Shown: piece by piece, positions 9,031-18,436 of the stretch
Layout of the letters: every line of letters starts with the position of its first letter
Numbering within the stretch: position 1 is the stretch's first letter
Assembly (NCBI GenBank): GCA_030834905.1
Contig: JAUQWZ010000018.1
Location: forward strand, 62,001 to 126,000
DNA from: Aggregatilineales bacterium
GTDB taxonomy: Bacteria; Chloroflexota; Anaerolineae; Aggregatilineales; Phototrophicaceae
Reading direction: 5' to 3'
Length of the DNA: 64,000 nucleotides
The notes under the pieces: model-generated
The model's input: only the letters and a program-made list of their open reading frames with translations
The model's database searches: none
Told to the model about the DNA's origin: nothing
Program-made: the position numbers and the translations under genes

Positions 9031-9705
9031 GTGCCACCGATTGGCGAAATGCGGGAGAAGTCGCTTCACGCCGCGCTCAAGGCATATTACGCCCAGCCCG
9101 ACGATCTGATCGAGGCGCGGGTGGATGGCTATTTCATTGACATCGTCCGGGGTCAGACGCTGGTGGAGATTCAAACGCGCAACTTCTCGGCGATGAAGCG
9201 CAAATTAAGCGCCCTGCTCGTCAGCCATCCGGTGCGGCTGATCCATCCCATCGCGCGCGAGCGTTGGGTCGTGCGGCTCAGCAGCGATGGCGAGGTTATC
9301 AGCCGTCGCAAGTCCCCGCGACGCGGGACGGTGGATATGCTGTTCAGCGAGTTGATCCGCTTCCCGGAACTGGTCGCCCATCCGGGCTTTTCGCTAGAAG
9401 TCGCCTTCATTCAGGAAGAACAGATCTGGCTGGATGACGGGCGGGGAAGCTGGCGGCGCAACCACTGGAGCATCGCCGACCGCCGCCTGCTGGCAGTGAC
9501 TGACCGGCTCATCTTTGAATCGGCGGATGATTATCGAAAGCTGCTGCCCGCAAGCCTGCCCGACCCCTTCACCGCCGCCGAGCTGGCGGCTGCCCGCGGC
9601 TGCGCCGCCCCCCTTGCCCAGAAGATGGCGTTCTGTTTGCGCCACATGGACGTGACCGCTATAGTTGGGCGGCGTGGCAAGGCATATCTTTACAGCCCGC
9701 GCTAA
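9031..9705 (+). CDS. Nuclease-like domain plus winged helix, unknown function
   Basis: About 224 residues. The N-terminal half contains VDGYFIDIVRGQTLVEIQTRNF followed by a basic stretch MKRKL; the spacing of Asp, Glu-x-Gln and Lys resembles a PD-(D/E)xK fold core with Gln in place of the usual Lys, so it may be a nuclease or an inactive relative. The C-terminal 45 residues (FTAAELAAARGC through GKAYLYSPR) look like a winged helix-turn-helix. I chose a GTG start with AAGGAG at eight bases; the ATG 27 bases upstream has a poorer ribosome site. It is followed closely by the transporter gene. The fold call is inference. Confidence 0.6.
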   Translation: MPPIGEMREKSLHAALKAYYAQPDDLIEARVDGYFIDIVRGQTLVEIQTRNFSAMKRKLSALLVSHPVRLIHPIARERWVVRLSSDGEVISRRKSPRRGTVDMLFSELIRFPELVAHPGFSLEVAFIQEEQIWLDDGRGSWRRNHWSIADRRLLAVTDRLIFESADDYRKLLPASLPDPFTAAELAAARGCAAPLAQKMAFCLRHMDVTAIVGRRGKAYLYSPR

Positions 9706-9817
9706 ATTATTACAACGCAAACGCTCAACTGGAAATTCTCAGGTAAAATGGAACTGTAGAGCGAAATCGTCAGAAGCGGCGCAGCCATGCAGCCCCTTTA
9801 ACAGTCAGCGTCTGGTT

Positions 9818-11626
9818 ATGCTTTCAACACCCGAAATTCTCCTGATCGTCATCATTGCGATTGCGCTTGCAACGATCCTAAGCGGAAAACTGCGCGCCGA
9901 CGTGGTTGCGTTAATCGTGATGCTGGCGCTTGCCATCAGCGGTATCGTGACATCGGAAGAAGCGCTTTCAGGATTCAGCCGACCCGTCATTGTCACCCTG
10001 ATAGGCTTGTTCATCATCTCGCGCGCCTTAGAGGATACCGGCGCAATTCAATGGCTGGCAGATCGCCTGCGCCAGATGGGCAACGAAAACGAAGTGCGGC
10101 TCATCGTCCTCTTCATGGCAACCAGCGCGCTGCTATCCCTGTTCATGAAATCGGTCGCCGCCGCCGCTGTGCTGCTGCCTGCCGCGATGCAGGTCGCGCG
10201 CGACTCGAACGTGCGCCCGTCCCGTCTGCTGATTCCACTGTCATTCGGAACGCTGATCGGCGGTATGGCAACCTTTTTCACCACCGCTAACATCATTATT
10301 GGCGATATTCTGATTGAACAGGGGCAGCCCGGTCTGGGTATGATCGATTTTCTACCAACCGGCGGTCTGATTGCTATCGCAGCCCTGATTTACATGGCGG
10401 TTCTCGGCAGGCGGCTGCTGCCGGATCGCGAATCGGTCGGGCAGAACGCCAGCCCGCGCAGCCTTTCGCGCAGCCTGTACGAGACCTACCAGCTTGAAGA
10501 CCGCATGTGGGAAGTTCGCGTGCAGCCGGGTTCAAAGCTGGTCGATATGCCGCTGAGCCGCAGCGGTATCGGCGAGACTCTCGGTTTAACCGTACTGGCA
10601 ATCTGGCGCGGACACGAAGCCATCCTCAACCCGGAGCCAACCGAACGTATCGGCGCTGGAGACTACCTGCTTCTGCTTGGACGCGAAGATCGCGTCTCAA
10701 TGCTGAGTGAATGGAAAATCAGCATCGGACGCGACAACGGCAACGGCACTCACCGGCACGATTATTCGGTCGATCTGACCGAAGTGGTCATTCCGCCGCG
10801 TTCGGCAGCCGTGGGCAAATCACTGCGCGATCTGCGCTTCCGTAACAAGTACGGTCTGACGACGGTGGCGCTGTGGCGCGAAGGGCGCAGCTACCGCACC
10901 GACGTGGGCACGTTCCCGCTTCAGGTGGGTGACGCGCTGCTTCAGGTGGGTCCGGTTTCCAAAATTCGCTCGCTGGCACAGGAACGCGATTATCTGGTGC
11001 TGCAAAGCAGCCACGCGGCGCGCCCACCTCATCCTGAAAAAATGTTGTGGTCGGTCGCGATTACGGCTGTCGCCCTGGCTGCTGCCATCTTCGGGGTTTT
11101 GCCGACTGAAGAAGCAATGCTGGTGGGCGTGGTCGCGCTGGTGCTGACCGGCTGTCTGAACATCGATGAAGCCTATCGCGGCGTAGAATGGCGGGTTATT
11201 TTTCTGGTCGTGGGGATGCTGCCCCTCAGCATTGCAATGGTCAACACGGGCTTGGCGAACCGTATCAGCCTGGTGGTGATCGACGCGCTGTCGCCATACG
11301 GCTCGCTGGCGCTGCTCGGTGGGCTGGTCTTGCTGACGATGGCTATCGTCCAGGTGGTTGGCAGCCAGGTAACCGCCGTGATCGTCGGCACGATTGCCGT
11401 CAATACTGCACTGGAAATTGGAATGGACCCTCGCGCCGTCGCTGTCGCCGTTGCCATTGCCTGTTCGGCAGCCTTCCTCACGCCGATTGCTCATCCGGGA
11501 AATGTGCTGATGATGGGTCCCGGCGGGTATCGCCCCAGCGATTTCACCCGGGTTGGCATTGGCATGATCATCATCACCTTTGTCATGCTGATGTTCGGGA
11601 TGATCGTGTTCTGGGGCGTGCGCTGA
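9818..11626 (+). CDS. SLC13/DASS-like anion transporter with two RCK_C domains
   Basis: 602 residues. N-terminal helices (MLSTPEILLIVIIAIAL on) and a second block of helices after residue 400 make a membrane transporter of the sodium/sulfate or dicarboxylate (CitM/ArsB-related) type. Between them are two regulatory domains of TrkA-C type, each with a G-x-G-D-x-L turn (IGAGDYLLLLG and LQVGDALLQVG). Such proteins move sulfate, phosphate or dicarboxylates; the substrate cannot be told. The ATG chosen begins a natural hydrophobic N-terminus; longer forms in the same frame overlap the upstream gene and read unlike protein. Probably cotranscribed with that gene. Confidence 0.85.
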   Translation: MLSTPEILLIVIIAIALATILSGKLRADVVALIVMLALAISGIVTSEEALSGFSRPVIVTLIGLFIISRALEDTGAIQWLADRLRQMGNENEVRLIVLFMATSALLSLFMKSVAAAAVLLPAAMQVARDSNVRPSRLLIPLSFGTLIGGMATFFTTANIIIGDILIEQGQPGLGMIDFLPTGGLIAIAALIYMAVLGRRLLPDRESVGQNASPRSLSRSLYETYQLEDRMWEVRVQPGSKLVDMPLSRSGIGETLGLTVLAIWRGHEAILNPEPTERIGAGDYLLLLGREDRVSMLSEWKISIGRDNGNGTHRHDYSVDLTEVVIPPRSAAVGKSLRDLRFRNKYGLTTVALWREGRSYRTDVGTFPLQVGDALLQVGPVSKIRSLAQERDYLVLQSSHAARPPHPEKMLWSVAITAVALAAAIFGVLPTEEAMLVGVVALVLTGCLNIDEAYRGVEWRVIFLVVGMLPLSIAMVNTGLANRISLVVIDALSPYGSLALLGGLVLLTMAIVQVVGSQVTAVIVGTIAVNTALEIGMDPRAVAVAVAIACSAAFLTPIAHPGNVLMMGPGGYRPSDFTRVGIGMIIITFVMLMFGMIVFWGVR

Positions 11627-11703
11627 CAAGACACCGCCTGCTGGACAGCGGGCAGTCAATTGAGGCACAATAGAGACACCAATAGCAGGGGATAAAACCA
11701 CCC

Positions 11704-12597
11704 GTGATCGCCCGAATCGTGGTGCAAGTGACGGTGCTGATGGCTGCCATCTGTGTGGCGCTGACGGCGGGCGCGATGGCGCTGGGAACGCGGCTGCCGA
11801 CGGACGAAATCGCCTTTGATTCGCCGGGCGGCGGCAGCTCCGATATTTACCTGCTCGATATACAGCGCGGCATCACGGTGCGGTTGACCCGCGACGCTGC
11901 CAGCGAACACAGCCCGGCGTGGTCGCCCGATGGCGAGCATCTCGCCTATGTCTCGGATCGTGCCGACGACCGCGCCGTCTACGTCATGCGCCTGTACGGG
12001 CACGAGCGCCACCGCCTGACCGATATGGACTTAAAAGGCACCAATCCGGCGCTGGCATGGTCGCCGGACGGCGGCACGCTGGCGCTTTCGACGACCGAAG
12101 GCGAAACACAGGGCATCTTCCTGATCAGCGCCGATGGCAGCAATCGACGCCGGTTGAGCGAACCGCGCGGCAACGCCTTCACGCCAACCTGGTCGCAGAC
12201 CGGACAGCTTGCCTTCTCATGGTCGCCAGTTGCCAACACTGAAATTTACGTCATGGATATCGCCCAACCGGAAGCCATTCACCGCATCACCGAACACCCC
12301 CTGACCGATATTACGCCAGCCTGGTCGCCGGATGGTCGCGAGATCGCCTTTACGTCGGATCGCGACGGCAGCAGCGATATCTATCTGATGGACCCCGACG
12401 GCAGCAGCCTGCGCCCGATCACGCGCGAGCCTTCGTGGGAACTGATGCCAGCGTGGTCGCCAGACAGCCAGTGGATCGCCTTTGTCTCCAACCGGGCGGG
12501 GGACAACGATCTGTACGTCATGCGCCGCGATGGCAGCGCCGCGCGCCAGATCACCTTTAGTCCGGGCAGCGAGACGCGCCCCGCCTGGCGACCCTAA
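11704..12597 (+). CDS. TolB-like six-bladed propeller protein, membrane-anchored
   Basis: 297 residues: a GTG start, one N-terminal hydrophobic helix (about 5-27) that could be a signal anchor, then repeated WD40-like PD40 blades. Five copies of PAWSPDG or a near form (SPAWSPDG, ALAWSPDG, PAWSPDG, PAWSPDS) recur about every 43 residues, each followed by an IAFxSDR and IYLMDxDGS pattern. This is the propeller seen in TolB and in many exported Chloroflexota proteins; it likely binds peptides or other proteins outside the membrane. No porin-type or Pal partner is present, so a Tol system role is unlikely. Confidence 0.85.
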   Translation: MIARIVVQVTVLMAAICVALTAGAMALGTRLPTDEIAFDSPGGGSSDIYLLDIQRGITVRLTRDAASEHSPAWSPDGEHLAYVSDRADDRAVYVMRLYGHERHRLTDMDLKGTNPALAWSPDGGTLALSTTEGETQGIFLISADGSNRRRLSEPRGNAFTPTWSQTGQLAFSWSPVANTEIYVMDIAQPEAIHRITEHPLTDITPAWSPDGREIAFTSDRDGSSDIYLMDPDGSSLRPITREPSWELMPAWSPDSQWIAFVSNRAGDNDLYVMRRDGSAARQITFSPGSETRPAWRP

Positions 12598-12715
12598 GAA
12601 TCGGGGTGCGCCAGCGCCGGTTAACGAGTCACAATTCCCCGCTTGAAGAAGGCGCTGATTTGCCTTGTGCCAGCCGCGCGCCGCGATAATCTGCTGAAGT
12701 ACGAAGGAGTCCATT

Positions 12716-13966
12716 TTGAAACGCCTGATAGTGATATTCGCCCTGCTCTTAATCGGACAGTCGATTGCGGCGCAGGAAGGGACGATCAGCCCGGCGCTGA
12801 GCGAACAACTCGATACGCTGGTGACGATCACCGAACGCCTGCGCGGACTTGAAACGACCGTCCCGGTTGAAAGAGACTTTCCGACCCGCCAGGAAACCAT
12901 TGATTACCTGACCGAGATTTACGGGCGTGACCTGCCCGACGCCGATTTGGAGCAGGCGCGGCGGCTGTACGTCGCCCTTGACCTGCTGCCCGCCGATCTC
13001 GATCTGCGCGAAGTCTATCTGAATCTGCTTGGCTCGCAGGTGGCGGGCTTCTACGATTCCGACACCCGGATCATGAACGTTATCCCCACCGTTGGCGACG
13101 ATGTCGGCAGCGAGCTTTCGCTGACCGAACAGATGGTGTTTATTCACGAATACACCCATGCCCTGCAAGATCAGCACTTCGGGCTGGGCATCCTCGAAGA
13201 TGAAGCGATCCAGTCCATGCCCGACCGGTCGCTGGCGGCGCTGGCGCTGATCGAAGGCGATGCCTCGGCAACCATGCAAGCCTACTCGCAGCAGGTCATC
13301 ATGCGAAATCCCGGCGCAGCCTTCCAACTGCTGGCGGAAGGGGCAATCGCCGGTAACCTGCTGCTGCCGGAAGACATCCCTTCGGTGCTGCTGCGCGAGC
13401 TGATGTTCCCGTATGAAACCGGGTTGAGCTTCGTGCTGGCGCTGTACAACGACGGCGGTTGGGAAGCCATCAACGCCGCTTACGACAGCCTGCCGCAGAC
13501 CAGCGAGCAGGTTATCCACCCGGAGAAATATCTCGCCGGTGAAAGCGGCATAACCGTCGCGGGCATTGACCTGACGCTGGACGACAACTGGCAGCAGGTG
13601 TGGGATATTTCGCTCGGCGAATTTTACCTGAGCGAGCACTTGCGGACGCAGCTTCCCGGCACGCAGGCGCGGCGGGCGGCGGCAGGCTGGGGCGGTGACC
13701 GCTTCCAGGTGTACGTCGATCCGGCGACCAACGCCCTGATCTGGTCGCTCGATCTGGGGTGGGACACGCCGGATGACCAGGCGGAGTTTGCCGAAGTTTA
13801 CGCGCAGTTTGGCGACGAGAAGTTCGGCAGCGCAGCCGAAGACGCCTGCTGGTCAGGCGACGCGATGGCGCTGTGCTTCGTGGATGACGCCAGCGGCAGC
13901 CGGATCGTCGCCGCGCCCACGCTGGATATGGCGGCAGCATTACTGGCTGCCGCCAGCGAAGGGTAG
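12716..13966 (+). CDS. Exported HExxH metallopeptidase-like protein
   Basis: 416 residues with a cleavable signal peptide (MKRLIVIFALLLIGQSIAAQ). The zinc motif is His144-Glu145-x-x-His148 in FIHEYTHALQDQHF, and Glu180 in LIEGDASATM is a likely third ligand, the gluzincin arrangement. This fits a family of exported putative peptidases seen widely in Chloroflexota and Actinobacteria whose substrates are unknown. The start is TTG with GAAGGAG at six bases, well supported. It lies 118 bases after the propeller gene on the same strand and may share its transcript. Confidence 0.8.
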   Translation: MKRLIVIFALLLIGQSIAAQEGTISPALSEQLDTLVTITERLRGLETTVPVERDFPTRQETIDYLTEIYGRDLPDADLEQARRLYVALDLLPADLDLREVYLNLLGSQVAGFYDSDTRIMNVIPTVGDDVGSELSLTEQMVFIHEYTHALQDQHFGLGILEDEAIQSMPDRSLAALALIEGDASATMQAYSQQVIMRNPGAAFQLLAEGAIAGNLLLPEDIPSVLLRELMFPYETGLSFVLALYNDGGWEAINAAYDSLPQTSEQVIHPEKYLAGESGITVAGIDLTLDDNWQQVWDISLGEFYLSEHLRTQLPGTQARRAAAGWGGDRFQVYVDPATNALIWSLDLGWDTPDDQAEFAEVYAQFGDEKFGSAAEDACWSGDAMALCFVDDASGSRIVAAPTLDMAAALLAAASEG

Positions 13967-14072
13967 CTGCGAGATTGTCGTGTCCGTTCCTTTTTCACCG
14001 GGGCGGACACCATAATGTAGTTTTCACAAAATAATACAGGTTTCCCGTAGTCCGTTTCGTGAATGCTGAGGC

Positions 14073-14097
14073 GGACACGACAATGTCGTGTCCCTAC
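14073..14097. repeat. GGACACGAC palindrome
   Basis: GGACACGAC-AAT-GTCGTGTCC followed by CTAC, a perfect member of the dispersed palindrome family, between a peptidase gene and the next gene on the same strand. A decayed copy (GGACACCATAATG) lies about 70 bases before it. No T-tract follows. Confidence 0.85.
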
Positions 14098-14157
14098 ATG
14101 TCCTGTATTTAATCACCACTGTCGGTTCGGCGGTGCTATCCCCACGTCGTGGTTCGC

Positions 14158-14166
14158 TGGTATAGT
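14158..14166 (+). promoter_or_regulatory. Possible extended -10 promoter element
   Basis: TGG directly before TATAGT resembles an extended -10 element, 33 bases before the peptidase start codon. No good -35 is seen, so the call is tentative. Confidence 0.35.
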
Positions 14167-14198
14167 TTGTTTGTCTTACAACGCTTCAGGAGAACCTC

Positions 14199-15296
14199 AT
14201 GTCGCTCGACTATCAGGGGCGTATCGCCAGCCTGCGCGCCATCGGCGGGGTGGATGCGGTGGCGATTGTGCCCGGCACCAACATGCAGTATTTCACCGGT
14301 CTGGACGTGCATATGTCCGAGCGCCCGATTGTCGCGCTGTTCACCCGCGATGATCTGGCGGTGATCATCCCGCGACTGGAAGCGACAAAAGTCACGGCGC
14401 GCCCCGACCTCAAGGCGCAGGTGATCGAATGGACTGACGAGGAGGGGTATCAGGGCGCGTTCGCCTGGGCACTCGATACGTTGGGCTTGCGTGGCAAGAC
14501 GCTCGGCGTGGATGGGCTGACCATGCGCGTGACCGAGTGGCTGGTGTTTTCTCAGATTGACCCCAGCCTTCAGGTCAAGCCGGTGGAACGCGAGCTGGTC
14601 AGTATTCGCGCCCACAAAATGCCCGACGAGGTGGACGCAATGCGCCGCGCCATCGCCATCAGCGAGGCGGCACTCAAGCAGCTTCTCACGGAAATCAAGC
14701 CCGGCATGACTGAGAAGGCGATTGCGTCCCGGCTGGAAGCGCTCATGACCGAGGGCGGCGGCGATGGGGTGGCATTTGACACCCTCGTCCAAACCGGACC
14801 CAACAGCGCCAGCCCTCACGGCTCGACCACCCAGCGCCCGCTTCAACCGGGCGAATTTCTGCTGATTGACTACGGCTGCAAAGTCGATGGCTATCCGGCG
14901 GATATTACCCGCACCGTCTGCATTGGCGCGCCCACTGCCGAGATGCAGACCATTTACGATACCGTCCTGCGCGCCAACGAAGCGGCGAAAGCGGCGGCGA
15001 AGCCCGGCGTGCCCTGCGCGCAAGTGGATCGGGCGGCGCGGCAGGTGATCGAGGACGCGGGCTACGGGCAGTACTTTATACACCGCACCGGTCACGGCTT
15101 GGGGCTGGATACGCATGAGCCAGTGCCGCAGATCGCGGGCAATATCGAAGATCCGCTGGAGCCGGGCATGGTGTTTACGATTGAACCGGGAATTTACGTG
15201 CCGGGGCTGGGCGGCGTCCGTATCGAGGACAACGTGCTGGTCACGGACACAGGGGTTGAAATCCTGACCAGTTTCCCGCGCTCGCTGACACTCTAG
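14199..15296 (+). CDS. Xaa-Pro dipeptidase/aminopeptidase (M24)
   Basis: 365 residues, the usual length for a PepQ/PepP-like enzyme that removes residues next to proline. It has an N-terminal creatinase-like domain and a pita-bread catalytic domain. All five metal ligands are visible: Asp in LLIDYGC, Asp in PADITRT, His in HRTGHGLGLDTHE, Glu in TIEPGIY and Glu in RIEDNVLV. CAGGAGA lies five to six bases before the ATG. No signal peptide, so cytoplasmic. It stands alone between palindromic repeats. Confidence 0.93.
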   Translation: MSLDYQGRIASLRAIGGVDAVAIVPGTNMQYFTGLDVHMSERPIVALFTRDDLAVIIPRLEATKVTARPDLKAQVIEWTDEEGYQGAFAWALDTLGLRGKTLGVDGLTMRVTEWLVFSQIDPSLQVKPVERELVSIRAHKMPDEVDAMRRAIAISEAALKQLLTEIKPGMTEKAIASRLEALMTEGGGDGVAFDTLVQTGPNSASPHGSTTQRPLQPGEFLLIDYGCKVDGYPADITRTVCIGAPTAEMQTIYDTVLRANEAAKAAAKPGVPCAQVDRAARQVIEDAGYGQYFIHRTGHGLGLDTHEPVPQIAGNIEDPLEPGMVFTIEPGIYVPGLGGVRIEDNVLVTDTGVEILTSFPRSLTL

Positions 15297-15335
15297 GGGC
15301 GACTCACCGAGGGCGACTCACCGAGTCGCCCCTAC
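15297..15335. repeat. GGGCGACTC palindrome with partial duplicate
   Basis: GGGCGACTC-ACC-GAGTCGCCC followed by CTAC, preceded by a second left arm (GGGGCGACTCACCGA). It has the same outer bases as the GGACACGAC palindromes but a different inner arm. It lies immediately after the peptidase stop. Confidence 0.85.
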
Positions 15336-15381
15336 AACGGACTACGGTCATGTCCGTTTTCTGTCTGTTCGCCCCGCCGGA

Positions 15382-15804
15382 TTACGTCAGCCGGGATTCG
15401 TCCAGGCGACCATCACGCAGATCGAAGATGGCGTCGCGCAGTTTGTCCGCGCCTGCCAGCCGCACCTGCGAAATCTCCGTCCCGCTGGAGCCTGCCGACT
15501 GAATGCTGATATCACCATAGCCGAGCATCTTACCCAGGGCGGAACGGTTCACGGTCACGTCGGTAATGTTCTCAATCGACATGGCGGTTTCGTTGTGGGT
15601 GAGGAAATTGCCCCGGCTCTGGCTCACCCGGCGCGTCGTCAACACGATTTCGTTAAAGCGGTGGAACAGCAGCCAGTACAACCCCAAAGTCACAATGGTA
15701 CGCAGCCAGAAACCGAGACTCCAGCGGCTTTCACGAAAGGTGCCAATGGTTTTTTCCGGTCCGTTCGTCCCCATCCTAATACTCCTGCTGTGAGGCTGAT
15801 TCAT
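15382..15804 (-). CDS. Bacterial PH-domain protein, membrane-associated
   Basis: 140 residues. A hydrophobic segment near residues 30-47 (LGFWLRTIVTLGLYWLLF) is followed by FNEIVLTTRRVSQSRG and SIENITDVTVNRSALGKMLGYGDISI, the signature of the bPH_2 (PF03703) fold. Such proteins are membrane-linked and of mostly unknown role. The start has no strong ribosome site. The C-terminus REGRLDESRLT-like tail is polar. Confidence in the family is good, in function none. Confidence 0.75.
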   Translation of the reverse strand: MNQPHSRSIRMGTNGPEKTIGTFRESRWSLGFWLRTIVTLGLYWLLFHRFNEIVLTTRRVSQSRGNFLTHNETAMSIENITDVTVNRSALGKMLGYGDISIQSAGSSGTEISQVRLAGADKLRDAIFDLRDGRLDESRLT

Positions 15805-15873
15805 CAGTAATTATGGCGGCATTTGTCTTTTCACGCGAATACGGTTTTGCCCGTTCGCTGACAGGAAAGGAAT

Positions 15874-15962
15874 TAACGCAAAGGCGCAAAGTGGAAAAGA
15901 AAGACGCAAAGGGGTTCTATATACACTTTTTGCGTCTCTGCGTCCCTTGCATCTTTGCGTTA
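15874..15962. repeat. Inverted repeat with TAACGCAAAG ends
   Basis: An 89-base element bounded by TAACGCAAAG and CTTTGCGTTA. Inside are further copies of the words GCGCAAAG, GACGCAAAG and TTTGCGTCTCTGCGTCCC. It fills most of the gap between two minus-strand genes. It resembles short dispersed repeats of Chloroflexota genomes; no coding sense. Confidence 0.7.
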
Positions 15963-15967
15963 GGTCT

Positions 15968-18205
15968 TTACTTTATCGCAATCGTCACTTCGGCGCTGTT
16001 CAGGCGCGGGGCGCTCGCCCGCACTCTGACGATGCCCGGCGTCTGGCTGGCGCGCACGTAGATCGCCGCCTGCCCGCCAACCAGCGGGAATGGATTCGTC
16101 CCAACCAGCACCGCCGGACCTTCGATCTCGAAGCTGACGACGCTGACGGCATAGGGCAGCCGGTTGCCGTACTTATCCACCATCTTAAAGACCAGCCGCG
16201 TCATGTCCGCGCCGTCGGCGTGGAGCGTGTCATCATCTGCCGTCAGGGTGAGCGCCTGCGGCACGCCATCTGACGACAGGCTATGCTCGATGACGGCTGA
16301 ACCGCCGACGTACCCGACCAGCTTCAGGTCATCAAAACTGGAACCGAACATGTGCGAATCGCTGAAAGCCGTGATGCAAAACGGCGCGTGGGGCAAATCC
16401 GGGAACTGATCGCCATCCGGCGTATAGCGCCCATAGGACGCCTCGCCGTAAAAGACCTCGATCTCGTCGCAGTTGCTGAAGACGTACAGCGGGTTGACGC
16501 CGCCGCCGCTGCGGTCGCCGCGCGTCCAGAAGGTTGCCGGGCGCAGCACCGGACGCACTTTCGGATCGATCTGGCTCTCGTAGACATAGGCGGCAAACTT
16601 GGGCAGGCGGAAAATATCCATCACGCCGTGATAGCAGATACGGTCACCGCTGCCGAACTCGCGATGGGTGTTGTAGTCGAAGGCGCACCAGCCAATCGCG
16701 CCGGTCACGTCGGGCATCCCCATCTGTTTATCCTGAATCCGGGCGTGGCGCAGCGCGTGCTCAACCTGCCGTTCTTCCTGATCGAATGACTTGGTGGGGA
16801 ACATGTGCCCGTTGAACTCGGTGACCAGGTGCGGCGTTTGCTTCGGCGGCTGCACGCTGTTGGAAAAGTCGTTGAAGGTGAAGACGTCCTCTAAGAACTG
16901 GCTGTCCTGAAAGAACCGGACGCCGCCGGTCTGCCGCGTCGGATCGAGCTTATGCGCCAGGGCGTTGGTAGCGGTGTACAGCGCCTCATCATCCCACGAT
17001 TCGTTGATGCGCACGCCCCACAGCACAATTGACGGATGGTTGCGGTCGCGCTCGATCATCCGGCGCACGTAGTCGAGACTGAGCGCCTTCCAGTCCTCGT
17101 CGCCGATCCACTGCCAGCCGGGGATTTCCTCGAACACCAGCAAGCCGACCTCGTCGCAGCGATCCAGAAAGTGGCGCGACTGCGGGTAATGCGAAGTGCG
17201 GACGATGTTGCAGCCTAATTCATCTTTGACGATGTCGGCGTCCTTGCGCTGCAAACGGGCGGGCGCAGCCGCGCCGATATAGGGATAGGTCTGATGGCGG
17301 TTCAAGCCCATCAGCTTGATCTTCTCGCCGTTGAGGTAGAAGCCGTCTTTGGCAAACCAGGCGTCGCGAAAGCCCACCAGCGCTGTATCGGCATCCAGCA
17401 GCGTGCTGCCATCGGCGGCATACAGATTGACTTCAACCAGGTATCGGTGGGGATTTTCCAGCGTCCACAGCTCGATAAAATCGAAGTCGTCCCACTCGGA
17501 AGTTGGCTCGATTTCGATCTCCAAACGGGAAGACTCCCCCGCCCGAATTACTCCCGATGTTCGCGCCACGACGTTATTTGGCATCTCAGGCAGATGCCAG
17601 ACCATCTCCAGCACATAATCCAGATCGGATGCTGACTGGCTCTCGAATGCGACTTCCGCTTCGATCCAGGCGGCGCGGCGCGTCGGGTTGGCGCTGGTCG
17701 GGGCTTGAACCAGCTTTGGCTTGACGAATACGCTGGTCATATGCACCGGCTCGACGTAGCGCAGCGAGACTTCGCGGTAGATGCCGCCGAACGTCAGGTA
17801 ATCAACGATGTGTCCATACGGCGGAATGTCGGCGCGTTCGGTTGAATCGAGCCGCGCTTGCAGCACATTTTCGCCCGCATTCAGATGATCGGTCAGGTCA
17901 AACGAGAACGGGGTGTAGCCGCCGTCGTATTCGCCCAGCAAGCGTCCGTTGATGTAAACGGCGCTGGCAATCATCGCGCCTTCAAAATCGACGTACAGCC
18001 GCCGTCCGTTCAGCGGTTCGGGCAGGGTAAAGCGCCTGCGGTAGGTGCTAATGAACTGGTATTCGAGGTTGTCAAAATTGTGGTAAGGCAGGGTGATGTT
18101 GGTGTGCGGCAGCGTCACCGGCGTGAAATCGCTGTCCGGCGCGTGAAGGCTTAATTCTGCTGGGGCGTAAAGCCAGTCCTGGTTAAACGGAACTATGGTT
18201 CTCAC
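15968..18205 (-). CDS. Glycoside hydrolase family 2 protein (beta-galactosidase/glucuronidase-like)
   Basis: 745 residues. The domains run: jelly-roll sugar-binding domain (1-160), immunoglobulin-like domain (about 170-280), TIM barrel (about 285-560), then C-terminal beta domains. The barrel shows LNRHQTYPYIG, the acid/base pair Asn401-Glu402 (GVRINESWDD) and the nucleophile Glu463 (VTEFNGH), so it should be an active retaining beta-glycosidase. No signal peptide is seen, implying a cytoplasmic enzyme acting on imported oligosaccharides. Exact sugar specificity cannot be decided. No transporter is adjacent. Confidence 0.93.
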   Translation of the reverse strand: MRTIVPFNQDWLYAPAELSLHAPDSDFTPVTLPHTNITLPYHNFDNLEYQFISTYRRRFTLPEPLNGRRLYVDFEGAMIASAVYINGRLLGEYDGGYTPFSFDLTDHLNAGENVLQARLDSTERADIPPYGHIVDYLTFGGIYREVSLRYVEPVHMTSVFVKPKLVQAPTSANPTRRAAWIEAEVAFESQSASDLDYVLEMVWHLPEMPNNVVARTSGVIRAGESSRLEIEIEPTSEWDDFDFIELWTLENPHRYLVEVNLYAADGSTLLDADTALVGFRDAWFAKDGFYLNGEKIKLMGLNRHQTYPYIGAAAPARLQRKDADIVKDELGCNIVRTSHYPQSRHFLDRCDEVGLLVFEEIPGWQWIGDEDWKALSLDYVRRMIERDRNHPSIVLWGVRINESWDDEALYTATNALAHKLDPTRQTGGVRFFQDSQFLEDVFTFNDFSNSVQPPKQTPHLVTEFNGHMFPTKSFDQEERQVEHALRHARIQDKQMGMPDVTGAIGWCAFDYNTHREFGSGDRICYHGVMDIFRLPKFAAYVYESQIDPKVRPVLRPATFWTRGDRSGGGVNPLYVFSNCDEIEVFYGEASYGRYTPDGDQFPDLPHAPFCITAFSDSHMFGSSFDDLKLVGYVGGSAVIEHSLSSDGVPQALTLTADDDTLHADGADMTRLVFKMVDKYGNRLPYAVSVVSFEIEGPAVLVGTNPFPLVGGQAAIYVRASQTPGIVRVRASAPRLNSAEVTIAIK

Positions 18206-18376
18206 GAGCGTACCTCTGGTGGTTAATCTCGGCGCAGGGGTGCTTTCCTCTGCATCAGCAGCAAACGTGTGTGAGTGTAGGCGGCAGGCGTGAGGCTGTC
18301 AAGCGGCGTCGAAACGGCTCGACCATCGGCTGCGCAGGGATACGCGCATTCTTCGAATACCTGCGCCATGTCTGAG

Positions 18377-18407
18377 AAAAAATAACGGACACCACAGTGT
18401 GGTGTCC
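18377..18407 (-). terminator. Palindrome acting as terminator of the SH3 protein gene
   Basis: On the minus strand GGACACCAC-N3-GTGGTGTCC is followed by GTTATTTTTT, just downstream of the minus-strand SH3 gene. It has the GGACAC outer bases of the dispersed palindromes, but the inner pair of bases differs on both arms (ACCAC/GTGGT), keeping the stem intact. Confidence 0.7.
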
Positions 18408-18436
18408 TTACACTCCGTGCTGATCAGACGATGCCG

